In this document: positions 21,745 through 33,656 of the stretch, piece after piece
How positions within the stretch are numbered: the stretch's first letter is position 1
Layout of the letters: every line of letters starts with the position of its first letter
Source of the DNA: Neoceratodus forsteri
Lineage: Eukaryota; Chordata; Ceratodontiformes; Ceratodontidae
Length of the DNA: 64,000 nt
Assembly (NCBI GenBank): GCA_016271365.2
Contig: CM057452.1
Location: forward strand, 1,241,703,001-1,241,767,000
Reading direction: 5' to 3'
Notes under the pieces: generated by a model
What the model saw: the letters and a program-made list of their open reading frames with translations, nothing else
What the model was told of the DNA's origin: nothing
Database searches by the model: none
Program-made: the position numbers and the translations under genes

Positions 21745-24049
21745 TCCTGAAATAAATGCTTTACAAGAAAATTGGGGGATGAGAAATGTAATCTTGGCAG
21801 CCCTTTATTCCCCCCAGCCACTACTTCCTCACGAGAGTTCTAAGAACCTTAACCTTGTGAAAATATGATAAACCTGCAGGTACATCTGCCTCCTCACTCA
21901 TCCCCCTGCTCGAGATCTGAAGGGTGCCCCATACATCCATATATTCATCACCTTATGCTGCAAAATGCAATATAATGTTAATCCTTTGCCCTCTCTTTTG
22001 TCCCATGCCTGCTCTAGGTCCAGAAGATGCCCCCCACCTCCCTGTGCAGCATATATGTCTTGCAAGAGGACCCTGTTAGCATCTCCCATGTTGGTCCAAC
22101 CAATGTTTCCTTTTTCTTTTTTTTTTTTTTACTCCCCTTGCCCCCGCCCCCCATATCTTGGACCTTTCTCCATCTTTGGTATGGTGGTCCCATGCTGCCA
22201 GCCCAGCTGTGCACTTATTCATCTGGATCCTGGCCCTCCACTCTGTCCTCCCCCCAGACCCGGGACCCACCCTCATGCGCCGGGTCAACCCCTTAAACTG
22301 GGCCATGCTCCAGTAAAAAAAAACAATAAACACCCTATGTGCTCTATGTACACCAGCTCCAGTGAAAAAAACCCTCAGAAAAACCTGTGTATGACCATTC
22401 CGTCATTCCGTTCTATTCAGCCATAACATTTTTATTTTAGTTTCATCCCCAGGATGACAATTCAACAGGTCCTTATGATGATTCTATGAAAAATGCTCCT
22501 TTTAAATGAGGCCTGGTGTGCTGCCTTCTCACAGGCCCTCGCCTCTACCCATGAAAACTTGTACTGTTGGGCAGGAGATTGTCTTCTCTCAACCCTTAGT
22601 GCCTGCTACGTTGTAGTCCCATTTCCACTTCATTTCTATTCTTAGTTGATTTGATTTAAAATGTATCCTTGGAAATTTCATCCACAGGTGCTTCTTGTCC
22701 CTCCCCTTACTAAACTTGCACATGTGCGCAAAGCCTCCCACAGGCCATGTGGCGATGACATCAGATGCCATGCTATGTGGCCACGGTTCAAATGAAGCCC
22801 ACTGCGCAATCTGTAGGCTCCCCAACCTCCCTCGTTCTGGTGAATCCTCTTCCCCAATTTGACACTGGGAAAAATAGCTGAAATTGGCCAAAACCACTCT
22901 CCTTCAGGCCGCCGCTGGGCAACAAGCTGCCCTATCCCCTTAAAGGCCCACAAGCAGGCACCTCCAGCTCACAGAATGAGCTTCTAGCCTCCTGTGCTCC
23001 CCCCCTCACCCAAGCATTCTCCAAGGGTCATTCTCGATCCCCCACTTGTGGCACTCCATCCGTGAGCCCACGCCTATCCGCCACATTCCCCATGCATAGT
23101 CCCATGCTCTCTGGGACAAAACGGACTACTAAACAAAAAACTTTGTGCTGCAAGGAACCACCTGAGAGCATTCAGAAGGGGGGTGCCACCATCCCCTTCA
23201 GGCCCCTCAAAACACCTCATGTTCAAAGTGAGCTGTCTTCTAGGCCTCTTCCTGGACAAAAGGCATTCTCCTTGTGGCCATGTGGTCTCTGAAATCGCCT
23301 CAACAAAATCTCACACCATCAAGAGTGTGTTTGGGATTAAAAACCTCTGTGTTCAATTCCTCCACTCTAAACAAGCAAACCAGCAAGCAAACACAAACAC
23401 CATTCACCGATGGCCTGTTCCCCCATGCTGTGGCTCACTACAGTCTCCTCTTCTCCAGGCAGAAAAATGTCCAATAGCAATTAGTCCATTCAGAAAACCA
23501 CCACCTAATTCCTGCATTCGGTTTCATTTTTCTTTGCTTTACTATACATCTGCACCCCTCTCCTGCCAAAGAAGCCAGGCTACCAATCATACTGCTAACC
23601 TAGCTAGCCATGTGGTTGCCCACACAGCTAGCCAACCCCATGAGGCCTTTGGACATTTGAATTCTCCACAAAACCTAGCATTCCTATATTGATACCAGCA
23701 GAGACAGACCAAAATAAAATAAACCAATCAGCTGAAATGAAATACAGATTGCTATGACAATTTTACCTCATAATAAAGCAAATCAGCTAGAGAAAAAAAC
23801 ACTCAGGGCTTTGTGACACAGGCCCCAGAGTTGCAATATCGTACCTAGTGGAGCAAATAATCCCCAGAAATTGCCAAACACTGTGCTGAGTCAAAATGAA
23901 AAATCCCAACAGAAAGAGGCAGAAGGCTCCTAGCCCTGCCTTATAAACCCCAAAAGGACCACTGTCAAGGGCTCCTTCATGCCACACCCCTTGGCCAATC
24001 CTGTAACCACACAGGTGTATGCATCATTCACCTGCACCTGTCAATCATG
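21745..24049. other. Likely 5' leader or terminal repeat of the Ngaro element; no gene
   Basis: This C-rich 2.3-kb segment lies upstream of gag on the minus strand. It contains a poly-T/poly-A run (22118-22132) and a TATA-like ttataaggc on the minus strand near 23940. Open frames here are low in complexity and lack domains. No direct-repeat partner was found. Confidence 0.35.
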
Positions 24050-27000
24050 ACATTACCTGGGCCCTCCCCTTCTTCTACCTGGCTGTCAATCCTGACCTCA
24101 GCAAGCTCTGCCACTTCCCTGTGTCCTGCCTATTCTCTCCCCCTCACCCCTATGCCCCTAGATCCTCCTCCATTTCTTCAGGAATGCCATCAGACAATTC
24201 AGGTTGCCTTTTATTGGCAACCAAATTTACACCAGTTTAACCCTGCCAAATCCATATTGTGTCCAACATGTCAGACTACAGTCAAAGACTGCTTACATCT
24301 AGCTTTAACATTAACAAAGTGGCACATTTTGGTTTGATATACATGCACAGATGGAGATAATATTGGGGGTAAATCTTCCTAGCAGACCACTGGAATTTAT
24401 GCTTGGGGCAGAAATAGAGAATGGGAGAGACACTAGCCACTGCAGATTGGGTAAGGTGGCTGTAGTCAATGCTAGAAAAAATGCTGCCTAGCACTGGGTT
24501 AGTTGCATTCCACCTAGTATAACTCAATGATTGGCAGATATGATGTTATGTATGAAACTCTAGAGATGTCAGTTGACTGGAACTGGACATGAACACTTAT
24601 TTCAATTAACATGGCAACCTATGCTAACAGCAATTGAAAAGAGAAGCATTAGCATATAAGCTGAGTTGTTATCTACCTATATGGATAACTGAGTCTTAAT
24701 ATGTTGCTCAAATAGTCTTACATACTTTAATTACTAGTACTGAGTTGAGTCAAACCGGATGAAGTTGTGGACAATAATATCTCCTAGGGTTTACAATATA
24801 AGTGTTGTTTTCTTCTCATTGTTTGATAGCAGAGCTGCCTTAGACTTGTCCTTCATCCTTTGCAAGAGAGAGTTCCATGTACAAACATAAAAAAATGTGT
24901 CTGATGTGTACATGTATTATGAATGGTGTGTTTCAAGATAAATTGTACTGTAAGATCAGAAGCTATTTTAATATACTTTATTTACAAAAACAAATGCTGC
25001 ATAGCTTCTTTTATCTATATTGCTATATAACCAAAACCACAAAACCTGATAGTATACTGAACCCTCCTATGGAGCATCTAAGTATATTTTTTTCCAGGTG
25101 CTTAAATCTTCAGTGTCAGTCTCTGCCTCACAGCTTCAAGCACTCTTTAGCTTCTGGCTAAATTAGACATGTCTGCATCTTCCATGCAAAAATAAAACCA
25201 AAGTTTTGTAATAATCAAACTAACATAACTTTGGCATTGTCCTTTAGTTCAATATAACATACCTACATGATGGCAATACTTTCTTACATTTTTATTAATA
25301 ATTTTAAATTTACTAAAGTATCTCCTGTGTGGCTTAGGAGGACTCCAGCTGTGGGTGGAAGATTGAGCTCACACCTTCAGTGTGGACAAACATGAACTCT
25401 TTATTTTAAGTATTTAAAATATATTTACTGTAATTGGTCACCTTAACAAAAACAGCTTTGCCTTTTAGGAGAACTGGTTTGAATACATAATTGTGTTTCA
25501 GTTCTACTGAATTACTCTTTTTGTCCAGTAAATATAATGTTTACACAGAAAAGGTGGCATATGACATTCATTTTGATTTTCTGGAACTTGTGCAGACATA
25601 ACATAACTGGAACATCAAATGCACTGTTGAGAATCATGTGTGATCAATTATCATGCATATCTGAGTTAATGTGACTGCATGAAACATAACAAACTAATAA
25701 ACTAATATACATCAGAATTCAGCCTTAAGAGAAGACATTCCTAACATGCTACAAGATTCCTTTGAAAATGTGTGACTGTGGCATGACAGCATGGCACAGT
25801 TAGCCACTGGGATTAAAATATTATATAGCATATCTGGGGGGTTTATCTGCTTTCCCTGGCAAAAATGATAAATTCTCTCAGTTTAAGCAACACTCAATCA
25901 CACAAGTACTGCAATCCTTCACTGCATGTGATTTTCTCCTGGGCATTAGTGAGGATTAAACAAGAGGTGAGTGGTGCCTCTTCACTTTGCGCTATTTGGA
26001 CTGTGTATATGAACTGCTGCTTATTTTAAGCCAAACACACACTGTACCTAATCTATTACAAAAAAAAATAATAACATAGAAAAGCTATTCATTTAAATGG
26101 ACTTTGGATAACAAATTCTGTGGCAACATACTGTAACTATATGAATTTTGAAACTTATATGCCATATCCATGTAATAGAGACTGGAAATCAGTTCTATGG
26201 TCAAACATGTAAAACAATCTGTCAAAATAAATGTTTTCTCCAGCAGGAAGTAACATTGTGCGGTTCATGGTTGAATGGCTATAAATAAATCTAGATGCAG
26301 CAAAGTAAATGCTTTTACTGCCAAACCTGTCACATTTAAAATCAGCATTCTGTACCATATATAAGGAGAACAGTTGCATGGCAGGAATTAAGTTGGTATT
26401 TGACGGGCAGGATAAGGATCTGTCCAAAATCCACAAACTGCATCTTTCCATCAGGAAATCCAACTAAACTGTTAGACCATCTGTTAGATGTTATAACTGC
26501 TTCTGAGATTTGTGTTCAAAAGAATGAAACAAAATGGTAGCTAAAAATTGTGCAAATCACATTGTATCAAATATATAAAACAGATCATGACTTTTTGTCA
26601 CAAATAGGCACATGCTGTGAAAATATTACCAGGACTACTCATGCACAAATGGACAGACACATAAATTCAGGCATAGCATATATTTGCCTCTGCATCCTGC
26701 CCTTTTTAAGAAATTTACCCCTATGCCTTACACATGCTGAAAATATAATTTCTATTGTAAAAGTTTTTTTTGTTTTGTTTCAGTCAATCCCACATTTCAA
26801 TGAATAATCACAGTGATTTGATGCACTACACTAGGAACTTCAGTGTTCCTTCTGGGCAGTTTTATTCTAACACTGAAACCAAAGCATCTCATGAAGTTCA
26901 ACTATTCAAATGAACAGCACTGAATAATTTGCTGCACCACTTTTACTGTTGATTGACACAACTTTGACTGTCATTTATATTCTGTAAGCTTATTGGCAAG

Positions 27001-27826
27001 GCTGCTGGGGTTTTTTTTTCAGAAAACTTGGTACAATTCTGGTGTCTGGATTGCCTGTATAGTTGTAAAAACAAAGAATTTCACATAATTTGGCATTTAT
27101 ACCACATCAGTAAAATTGCAAACTTGTATGTTTCTTATTCTGCTTCCTGTACTATATTTAAGTTTGCTTCAGTTAATGCTGTATATATTAAGCCTTACTT
27201 TATTCTGATTGTTCACATACTAAATGAACATGTAAGACATAGAGCCTTTGCAAATGAGTCACTGACTCAAAGGGTTGTAATTCCTAGACCTTAAATAATA
27301 ATAAATAATAATAATAATAACAGAGAATCCCAGTAAAATCCAGAAATTACACTAGCAGTTCACATAATTTCAAGTCTTGAAAATGGAATTTCATTACTTT
27401 AATCACCATAAAGCAGTAGTCTTGCTCATGAAAGATAGTGGGCTATAGTCTGAGGTATCAGATATCTGTGGATGAGGAACATCTGCATTTTCAATTGATA
27501 TGCACAAATGTTATCATTCTCCAGTGAGTTAGTTGTATTCTGAAATATTTATTTGGAACAAAACATTTTTGCTTGAACTATTGTTGTAATGATAATGCTA
27601 AAGTACCAATATGCTTCTCTGGTGTTCATTTAGCAAGTATGAAAACTACTATCAATAGACAGCAGCAGTTAGCCATGGTTTATCAATGCAATGCAAAAAT
27701 GTTTTCATTGAAAAGTATTTGCACTTTGTTTGAAAGTTGCATGCATTTTTATTGATTGATTCGTCACAAACGAACCATGCACTAGGTATTTGTGGTGCAA
27801 ACAGCTAAACAATACTCCTTTCTACA
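24050..27826. other. No recognised feature
   Basis: Nearly 3.8 kb of AT-rich sequence with only short open frames, none showing a domain or a splice-site-flanked exon pattern I could support. A short (aat)n run lies at 27294-27320. Confidence 0.4.
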
Positions 27827-28022
27827 ATAAGCTGATGCACACACACACACAATAACATTCAGGATCTGGATCTTCTTTTAATCATTTATTTCACCAGCAG
27901 CCTTTGATAAAGGACTTATTGTCTGAAACGCGTCAGGTGTGGTGTGCTGCTGGTGAAATAAATGATTAAAAGAAGCTCTGGATCCTGAATGTTATTGGGT
28001 GTGTGTGTGTGCATCAGCTTAT
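27827..28022. mobile_element. Foldback element, 75-bp arms
   Basis: The left arm (27827-27901) and right arm (27946-28022) are near-perfect inverted copies, starting ataagctgatgc and ending gcatcagcttat. The only differences are a few bases in the (ac)n/(gt)n segment and one short stretch. The loop carries gataaaggacttattgtctg aaacgcgtcagg, a GATAAAG...GAAACGCG pattern that I recall as widespread in vertebrate repeats. No target-site duplication is obvious. This looks like a MITE or foldback; it could also be two opposed copies of one repeat. Confidence 0.85.
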
Positions 28023-28239
28023 CTTATTTTTATTGATTGCTTGTAAAGCTGTGTAAACCTCCCAAGGTTTAATCTTGCAAATATTGTCCCTTACAAACCA
28101 AATAAAATGCATCAGTCCTCTTTGATCACAAGAAGTTCACCTTGGTTTAATTGTAGAAAGCCAATGATTTATCGTAAAAATGTATTAGGAGAGTATTTCC
28201 TTTCTGTCTTGGCACATGAAACAAACAAATCAGATATTG

Positions 28240-29060
28240 GTGTAGTGAGCCACAGGGAAGGCTACTAGTTTTAAATAGTATTTCTGCTTGACAATGCAAA
28301 ATGTCAGTGAGGCTTCTCATCATGCCAAGTGTCAGTCTTATACACAGAGTACTTTGACAGCTTTGCCAAATAAATCAATGTCTTTACAAGGCAACTGGTT
28401 CCAAAAATTATGTCCATTCACACACTGCCAAACAGGGACAAGGCTTCCTATTATGCCAAATGTAAGAGTTGTAGACATAGTGCTTGCCCCAGTTTGCCAA
28501 ATATTTAATGTTTGCATGAAGCCTTTATGGGCCCATACATCTGGAACAATGGTGCAGTAGCCCGCAGTGTGTGAAGGCTATGGGTTCCAAACATTAAGCC
28601 CATTTACACGCTGCCAGATGTGGATGAGGATTCCTACTATTCCATGGATTAGTGTTGTGCACTGAGTACTTGGACCACTAGGACAACATTAAATGTTTAT
28701 GTACATACTACAGTATGTAGTCTAAACATCTGAAGACAACAGTGTAGCAGCTCGTAATATGTAAAGGCTGTGATTGTGAATATTATATCCATTCTGACAC
28801 TGCTAAACAAGGATAAAACTGCTAGTTATGCCAAGGATGTGTTCTTCACAGAATGTGTGACCCATTTTACAAAAAATGAGAAAGCTTATGTAAGGCCCAA
28901 AAGTCCCAAACATTTGAAGATAACAGTGTAGCAGCTCACTGTGTGTTAACACTACTGGTGCTAAATAATATGTCTGTTCAGTCACTGTTAAATTGGACTG
29001 GGCTTCCTGTTATACAATGTACTGTAGGGGTTGCATGCTTTGATACTTGCCAACACCAGC
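28240..29060. repeat. Degenerate tandem repeat, period about 187 bp
   Basis: The block tccattcacacactgccaaa and its variants occur at 28412, 28599, 28788 and 28973 (spacing 187, 189, 185), each followed by a form of aggcttcctattatgcca. A second shared block, aacagtgtagcagctc, recurs near 28548, 28739 and 28923. There are about four to four and a half copies, diverged by roughly a quarter to a third by eye. Confidence 0.8.
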
Positions 29061-30179
29061 CAACAAAATATGTGTTTGTATCTGTAAGGCTGACAATGGC
29101 AAGGGTGAATCAAGAAGCACACGTGTGGTTGGCCACTGGCCAGCAAAAATGGTTAAAAAAAATAAATTCCAAAGGACAAAGCTGGAATAATCTAGCCTTG
29201 CATATCCTGTAAGTTAAGGACCATCCAATGACTGTTAGTCCCTCTGGTCAAAAACACTGTCCCAGTTTCCAAGAGGTAGACTTGGGGATGGATTTATAGC
29301 CTACACAGGACAAGACAGACAATATAAAACATCTGGGGCCTCTCATATGAATATAGATGTAACTAAGGAATGAGAGGCAGATTGTTAACTTTACTGAGTA
29401 CTGCAGTGAGCTCCAAGAGGAGAGCAGCAACCCAGCCAGGAATGGCTGCCAACTTAAAAACAATGATATTGATGATAAAAGTTCAACAGCCAGCAAAGGA
29501 GAGATGAATGGCTCCAAAGAACACATGCACTCAAAAGGCAATAACAGGCAGGGCATCAGATGGCTGCTGGAAAGATCATTTAATCAGCACCACCATGCTT
29601 AAACTTTAACTGTATTCATAATCCACAAATCTAGCAACAGCAGCAAGGTATAAGGCTACTTAGCATGGGAATCCTACATAGCAGGACCACCTAAATTCAC
29701 TGAAGGAACACTTTGGGTTATATGTTGCTGTTTGTTTTTGTTCATGCAGAGATCAGCCACCACATTGCATGCATCTTGCCCTGCACTAGGTTTGCAGCAC
29801 CACCTTCTGTTGGAATTTTACAAGGAGAAAAGAAGACAGCAGGGACATCATGAAGATGGCCTTATGGTACTATATCTAATGGATACAGAAGAACTAAAAA
29901 AAATCATCATCTTCCTCCAGTGTCAAAGATAGTAGCATAAGATATTTAGCATCCATAAAACTTGGAATGGGAGTAGGTTGATCTTTAAAAAAAATTGAGC
30001 AGTTTTTGTTTGTGGGAAGGTGTGTTGTCTTTCTACTGACTACTGTACAATGAGTACAGCACTGAAATGTTTCTTTGAATATGTACTTGCAGGTGCACAG
30101 CTAAGGGACTCAACAGCTACTTCTGTCAAAGAGGGACAGATTTTGTTTCTGTTACCAGTACAATAGCGGCTCATATCCT
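29061..30179. other. No recognised feature
   Basis: Short open frames only. I see no repeat family, RNA gene or domain here. Confidence 0.4.
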
Positions 30180-30625
30180 TTGTCATGGCAAAGGTTCTTT
30201 GAAAGGCTTCTCCTGTGATACAATGGGCTTGAACAAGCAGCCAGGGCTCGTGCCTGAACTATAAAAGGCAGGCCTTCCAGTTTCTTCCCAGAAGCATTTG
30301 TTCTTTGCAGCTGGATGCTCTGTTGGGCATGCCTGAGCTTTTTGCATTTTTGTCCTCCTGATCATTTTGGTCTGTCCTTTGCCTTACTTCTGGCTTGTGT
30401 GCTTCTCCTCCTACATCCGCCCCTTCCCTGTCCTCACTTCTCCCCCTTTGTCTTGTATTATTTGTTTGTTAGTACTCATTTCTCATCCCATCCCTGCCGC
30501 CCCATGGTTGGCTGTTACCTCTTCTTCTCTGTTGCCACCCGTGGCTTATGTTTCCATTCTCTCCTCCCTTCATCCCTTGTTTTTTACACTCTTTTTGGGG
30601 GTTGCTTTTTTCAATTAATTTGCCA
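30180..30625 (+). repeat. LTR-like repeat copy 1
   Basis: Shares with later copies the block gaaaggcttctcctgtg...ctataaaaggcaggccttcca ...cttcccagaagcattt (30200-30300) and the end acactctttttggggg (30587-30602). Compared with 32490-32978 and 33657-34170, it appears to be the 3' two-thirds of the same unit. TATA box, pyrimidine-rich downstream region and repetition suggest an LTR, but no internal coding region is assigned to it. Confidence 0.55.
30260..30271 (+). promoter_or_regulatory. TATA box in LTR-like repeat, copy 1
   Basis: tataaaaggcag is conserved with copy 2 (33870-33881). A conserved cttcccagaagca block follows about 20 bp downstream, where a start site would fall. Promoter activity is inferred only from sequence and conservation. 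Confidence 0.5.
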
Positions 30626-30639
30626 GTAACAGTAAGTAA

Positions 30640-30910
30640 AGGTTTATTTAATTAAGTGCCCAATCCTGAAGGCTCTGGGCACTGAACAAGTAGATAGGAA
30701 ACATACAACATGAAATAACATGAAACATGCAATAGAATAAGCAAGATAAAATCAATATAAATAAAATATTGCAGCAGTTTACTAATTATAGATCTAAAAA
30801 AATCTGTCCTAAAAAGATGAGCCTTTAGGCTCTGCTTGAATACCTCCACCAATGGAACCTCCCTCAAAGATTTTGGTAGTGAGTTCCACAACACCAGGCC
30901 CACCACCTCA
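30640..30910 (-). mobile_element. L2-type LINE 3' end fragment
   Basis: The minus strand encodes the L2 C-terminus: GLVLWNSLPKSLREVPLVEV FKQSLKAHLF (30905-30810), then a 3' UTR rich in ataaaa and ending with ggcacttaattaaataaacc near 30640. The coding part is cut abruptly at 30910, where the tRNA-like array starts. Confidence 0.8.
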
Positions 30911-31680
30911 AACAGCTGGTTAACACAATCAGAAGGGTATTCCAGGTGGCCTGGGTTCAGGTCCCAGCTGAGACACTTACTTCTTCTCACATCTGTTTGT
31001 AAGCATTCCATAAATATGCACACTGCACTCCTGTGTGATTGTTACAAGTAAATATTTGTGTTGCTATTGGGTTGTGCTTTTGAGAAAGAGTAATGTGCTC
31101 AGGGACAGCTGAGATTCCAGTTGCCTCACTGGTGCAGCTGGTTAGCGCAATCGGAATAGTATTCCAGGCAGCCTGGCTTCAAGTCTCAGCTGAGGCACTT
31201 ATTTCTTTCTCACCTCTGTTTGTATGTGTTCATAAATATGCACACTGCAATCCTGTCTGATTGTTACAAGTAAATATTTGTGTTGCCATTGGGTTGTGCA
31301 TTTGAGAAAGCGTAATGTGCTCAGGGACAGTTCAGATTCCAGTTGTCTCAGTGGTGCAGCTGGTTAGCACAATTGGAACGGTATTCCGGGCGGCCTGCAT
31401 AAGAGGCTCTACTGAGGCACTTACTTCTTTCTCACCTCTGTTTGTATGTGTTCCCTAAATATGCACACCGCACTGCTGTGTGATTGTTACAAGTAAATAT
31501 CTGTGTTACCATGGGATTATGCATTTGAGAAAGAGTAATGTGTTTGGGGACAGCCCAGGTTCCAGTTGTCTCAGTGGCACAGCTGGTTAACGCAATCAAA
31601 ACAGTATTCCAGCGGTCTGGGTTCAAGTCCCAGCTGAGGCACTTACTTCTTTCTCACCTCTTTTTGTATGTATTCCTCTC
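30911..31680 (+). repeat. Tandem array of tRNA-like 222-bp units (four copies)
   Basis: The 3' acceptor-like ctgaggcac falls at 30968 (as ctgagacac), 31190, 31412 and 31634, an exact 222-bp spacing. Each unit has a tRNA-like part with an A-box-like tggtgcagctgg, a B-box ggttcaagtcc or variant, a T-stem ctggg/cccag, and an acceptor stem gcctcag/ctgaggc (complete in copies 2 and 4; copy 1 begins within the D-arm region; copy 3 has a damaged T-arm). About 137 bp of spacer separates the units (ttctcacctctgtttgtatg..., gattgttacaagtaaatatt). The units are head-to-tail. A second array of the same family lies inverted at 48980-49430. Confidence 0.85.
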
Positions 31681-31789
31681 ACCTTACTGGTACCATATAT
31701 GTTGTCACATATGTGACATACCTGTACCGACGTGAAGGAAAGAAAAGTGTGACCTAAATATGGGTCTCTACATGTTGTGTTATCAAAGT

Positions 31790-32310
31790 GTAGAAGAAAA
31801 TCTGTCCTCCATTCTGTACTGCTTTGTTCTAGCTTTCTGTTTGGTTTAGCCAGTGGCCTAAGATTCCCAACCATTGTCAATCTTCCCTGTGTACTGTATT
31901 GTTTCATATTAAATTTCTCTTTCATTTAGAAGCTGGTTGATAATCCACCACCATTGTCAAATCTGTCCTCTGTACTGCATTGTTTCGTCCTAGATTTCTG
32001 TTTGTTTTAGCCAGTGGCTGATAATCCACCACTGTTGTCAATCTGTCCTGTGCACTGTACTGTTTTGTCCTAAATTTCTGTTTATTTTTCCCAGTGGCTG
32101 ACGATCCACCACCATTGTCATCCTGTCCCATGTACTGTACTGCTTGTCCTTGATTTCTGTTTGGTTTACATGGTGGCTGACGATCCACCACCATCATCAA
32201 CCTGTCATGTGTACTGTATTGTTTTGTCTGAGATTTCTGTTTGGGTGAATTGTCAGCCAAATGATCCACCACCATTGTCAATCTGTCCCATGTACTCTGG
32301 TGTTCACAAT
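31790..32310. repeat. Minisatellite, 80-bp period, about six copies
   Basis: The block ccaccaccattgtcaatctg tcc or a variant occurs at about 31865, 31945, 32026, 32106, 32186 and 32266, that is every 80-81 bp. Between them lies a form of tgttttgtcctagatttctg tttg. A long open frame on the minus strand across the array (32281-31922) is a consequence of the repeat; 80 is not a multiple of three, so the frame rotates between units. Confidence 0.9.
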
Positions 32311-32489
32311 CAACTCTTGTCTACTACATTGTTCAACTGTCACTAAATTTATCCCAGGCCTGGAGGGAAGGAGACCTAGGCCTTGGATCCCCAGAGGTTT
32401 CCCCCTCATGGGGGGTCCTCTCCTCCATGCCGATGGTCATAATGCTTAGCATATATAGTAGTAGATTCTTAGGTTCCCATGGCAGGTTT

Positions 32490-32978
32490 CCAGTATTTGA
32501 TGGTGTTGAATGGTAGCTCTCCTTTACATTGGATGTAGCTATTCTTTTGCTGTTCCTTCTCTCCTTTGGAAGTCATGCTCTTCTGCTCAGTTTTCAAACA
32601 TATCCGCTCTCACTCAGTGTCCAAACATACTCATTAACAATGGTTGTTAGCCCACCAGTTGCAGTAATGCTCCTCAGCTTTCATAAGCAATGTTTTCTGT
32701 TTAACACTCTTTTTGGGGTTCCTTACTAAGGTACTTTTAGCCAAGGGAATCCTTCCCCTGGCACCTCTAGGGGTGGAACCTTCCTCCATGGTTCCTTGCC
32801 TTCAGTACTCCTACAGGGTGGCATTCCTCATGGAATAGAGAGGCAAAGGGCTAGAAAGGTTCATTAATAAGTTGCACAAGCATAACACTACATTGAGTTG
32901 CATAAGCCCATTGAATTGAAAGGCTTCACCTGTGGTTCGATGGACTGGAGCAACTGGCCTTGCCCTCTACCTGAGCAC
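32490..32978 (+). repeat. LTR-like repeat copy 2
   Basis: Matches copy 1 at the acactctttttggggttcct end (32703-32722), then continues with taaggtacttttagccaagg gaatcc and ends in gcataacactacattgagtt gcataagcccattgaattga aaggcttcacctgtgg...ctacctgag. It stops where a CR1 fragment begins, just before the TATA segment seen in the next copy. Confidence 0.6.
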
Positions 32979-32984
32979 ACATAA

Positions 32985-33656
32985 ACATAGAATCTGATGG
33001 CAGATAAGGACCACTAGGCCCACCCAGTCTGCTCATTTTCCCTACCTACTGCAGAAGCTGCAGACCCTACTTGATATCCAGCTTTACCTTCTTGTTCCTA
33101 TTGTGAGGGTTCCCCTATGCCTATCCCATGCAGTTTTGAATTACCCCACTGTGTTTGTCTCCATCACCTCCACTGGGAGTCTATTCCATGGATCCACCAC
33201 CCTTTCCATGAAGAAATACTTCCCCATGTTACCCCTTAGTCTACCCCCTTCCAACCTCATGTCATGCTCCCTCATTCCTGAACATCTCCTTTTCTAGAAT
33301 ATTCTACCATCCAGTACCCAGTTTATGCCCTTTAGATATTTGTAGATTTCTATCATAACTCCCCTGTCTCTCCTGTCTTCCAGGGTATACATATTAAGGA
33401 CTTCCAGTCTCTCCTCATATGACTTTTGGTGCAGGCCCTGTACCATCATTGCTGCTCTTCTTTGAACTGCCTCCACCCTGTCTATGTCCTTACAGAGATG
33501 TGGCCTCCAGAACTGGACAAAGTACTCCAAAGGAGGCCTTACCAATGATCTGTTCTGGGGTATTATCACCTCTTTGCTTCTTGTGGTGATACCTCTCCCT
33601 ATGCACCCCAGCATCCCACTGGCTCTCCCCACAGCCATGCCACATTGTTTGGATGC
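32985..33656 (-). mobile_element. CR1-type LINE 3' fragment
   Basis: The minus strand encodes the C-terminal part of ORF2: ASGMLGCIGRGITTRSKEV, LVRPPLEYFVQFWRPHLCKD, RRAAMMVQGLHQKSYEERLEVLNMYTLE (33638-33370). The 3' UTR then runs to catcagattctatgtttatg (32985-33003), the CR1 end motif. The copy is 5'-truncated near 33656 and lies between two LTR-like repeat copies. Confidence 0.88.

Larger units (their letters stand above)
17454..24000 (-). mobile_element. Ngaro/DIRS-type tyrosine-recombinase retrotransposon
   Basis: In minus-strand order the element carries a gag-like region (21744-20928), reverse transcriptase (20474-19600), RNase H (19275-18895), tyrosine recombinase (18931-18100) and an SGNH hydrolase (18052-17454). 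This domain set and order matches Ngaro-group elements, which integrate with a tyrosine recombinase rather than a DDE integrase. The coding region spans about 4.3 kb. The 5' limit is uncertain: a TATA-like ggtttataaggc lies near 23935-23950 on the minus strand, and no split direct repeats were found by eye. Every domain has stops or lost catalytic residues. Confidence 0.85.

Noticed and set aside
30911..31680. tRNA-like units as functional tRNA genes
   Set aside because: A-box deviates from consensus, the anticodon arm is poorly paired, units vary at key positions and lie in a repeat array; a SINE or satellite origin is more likely.
31922..32281. 119-codon minus-strand frame with repeats as a repeat protein
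   Set aside because: It is explained by the 80-bp minisatellite. The unit length is not a multiple of three, so the protein repeat is not conserved between units.
30911..32310. CRISPR-like array
   Set aside because: Repeats are 80 and 222 bp without short constant repeats and unique spacers, and the context is a eukaryotic genome.
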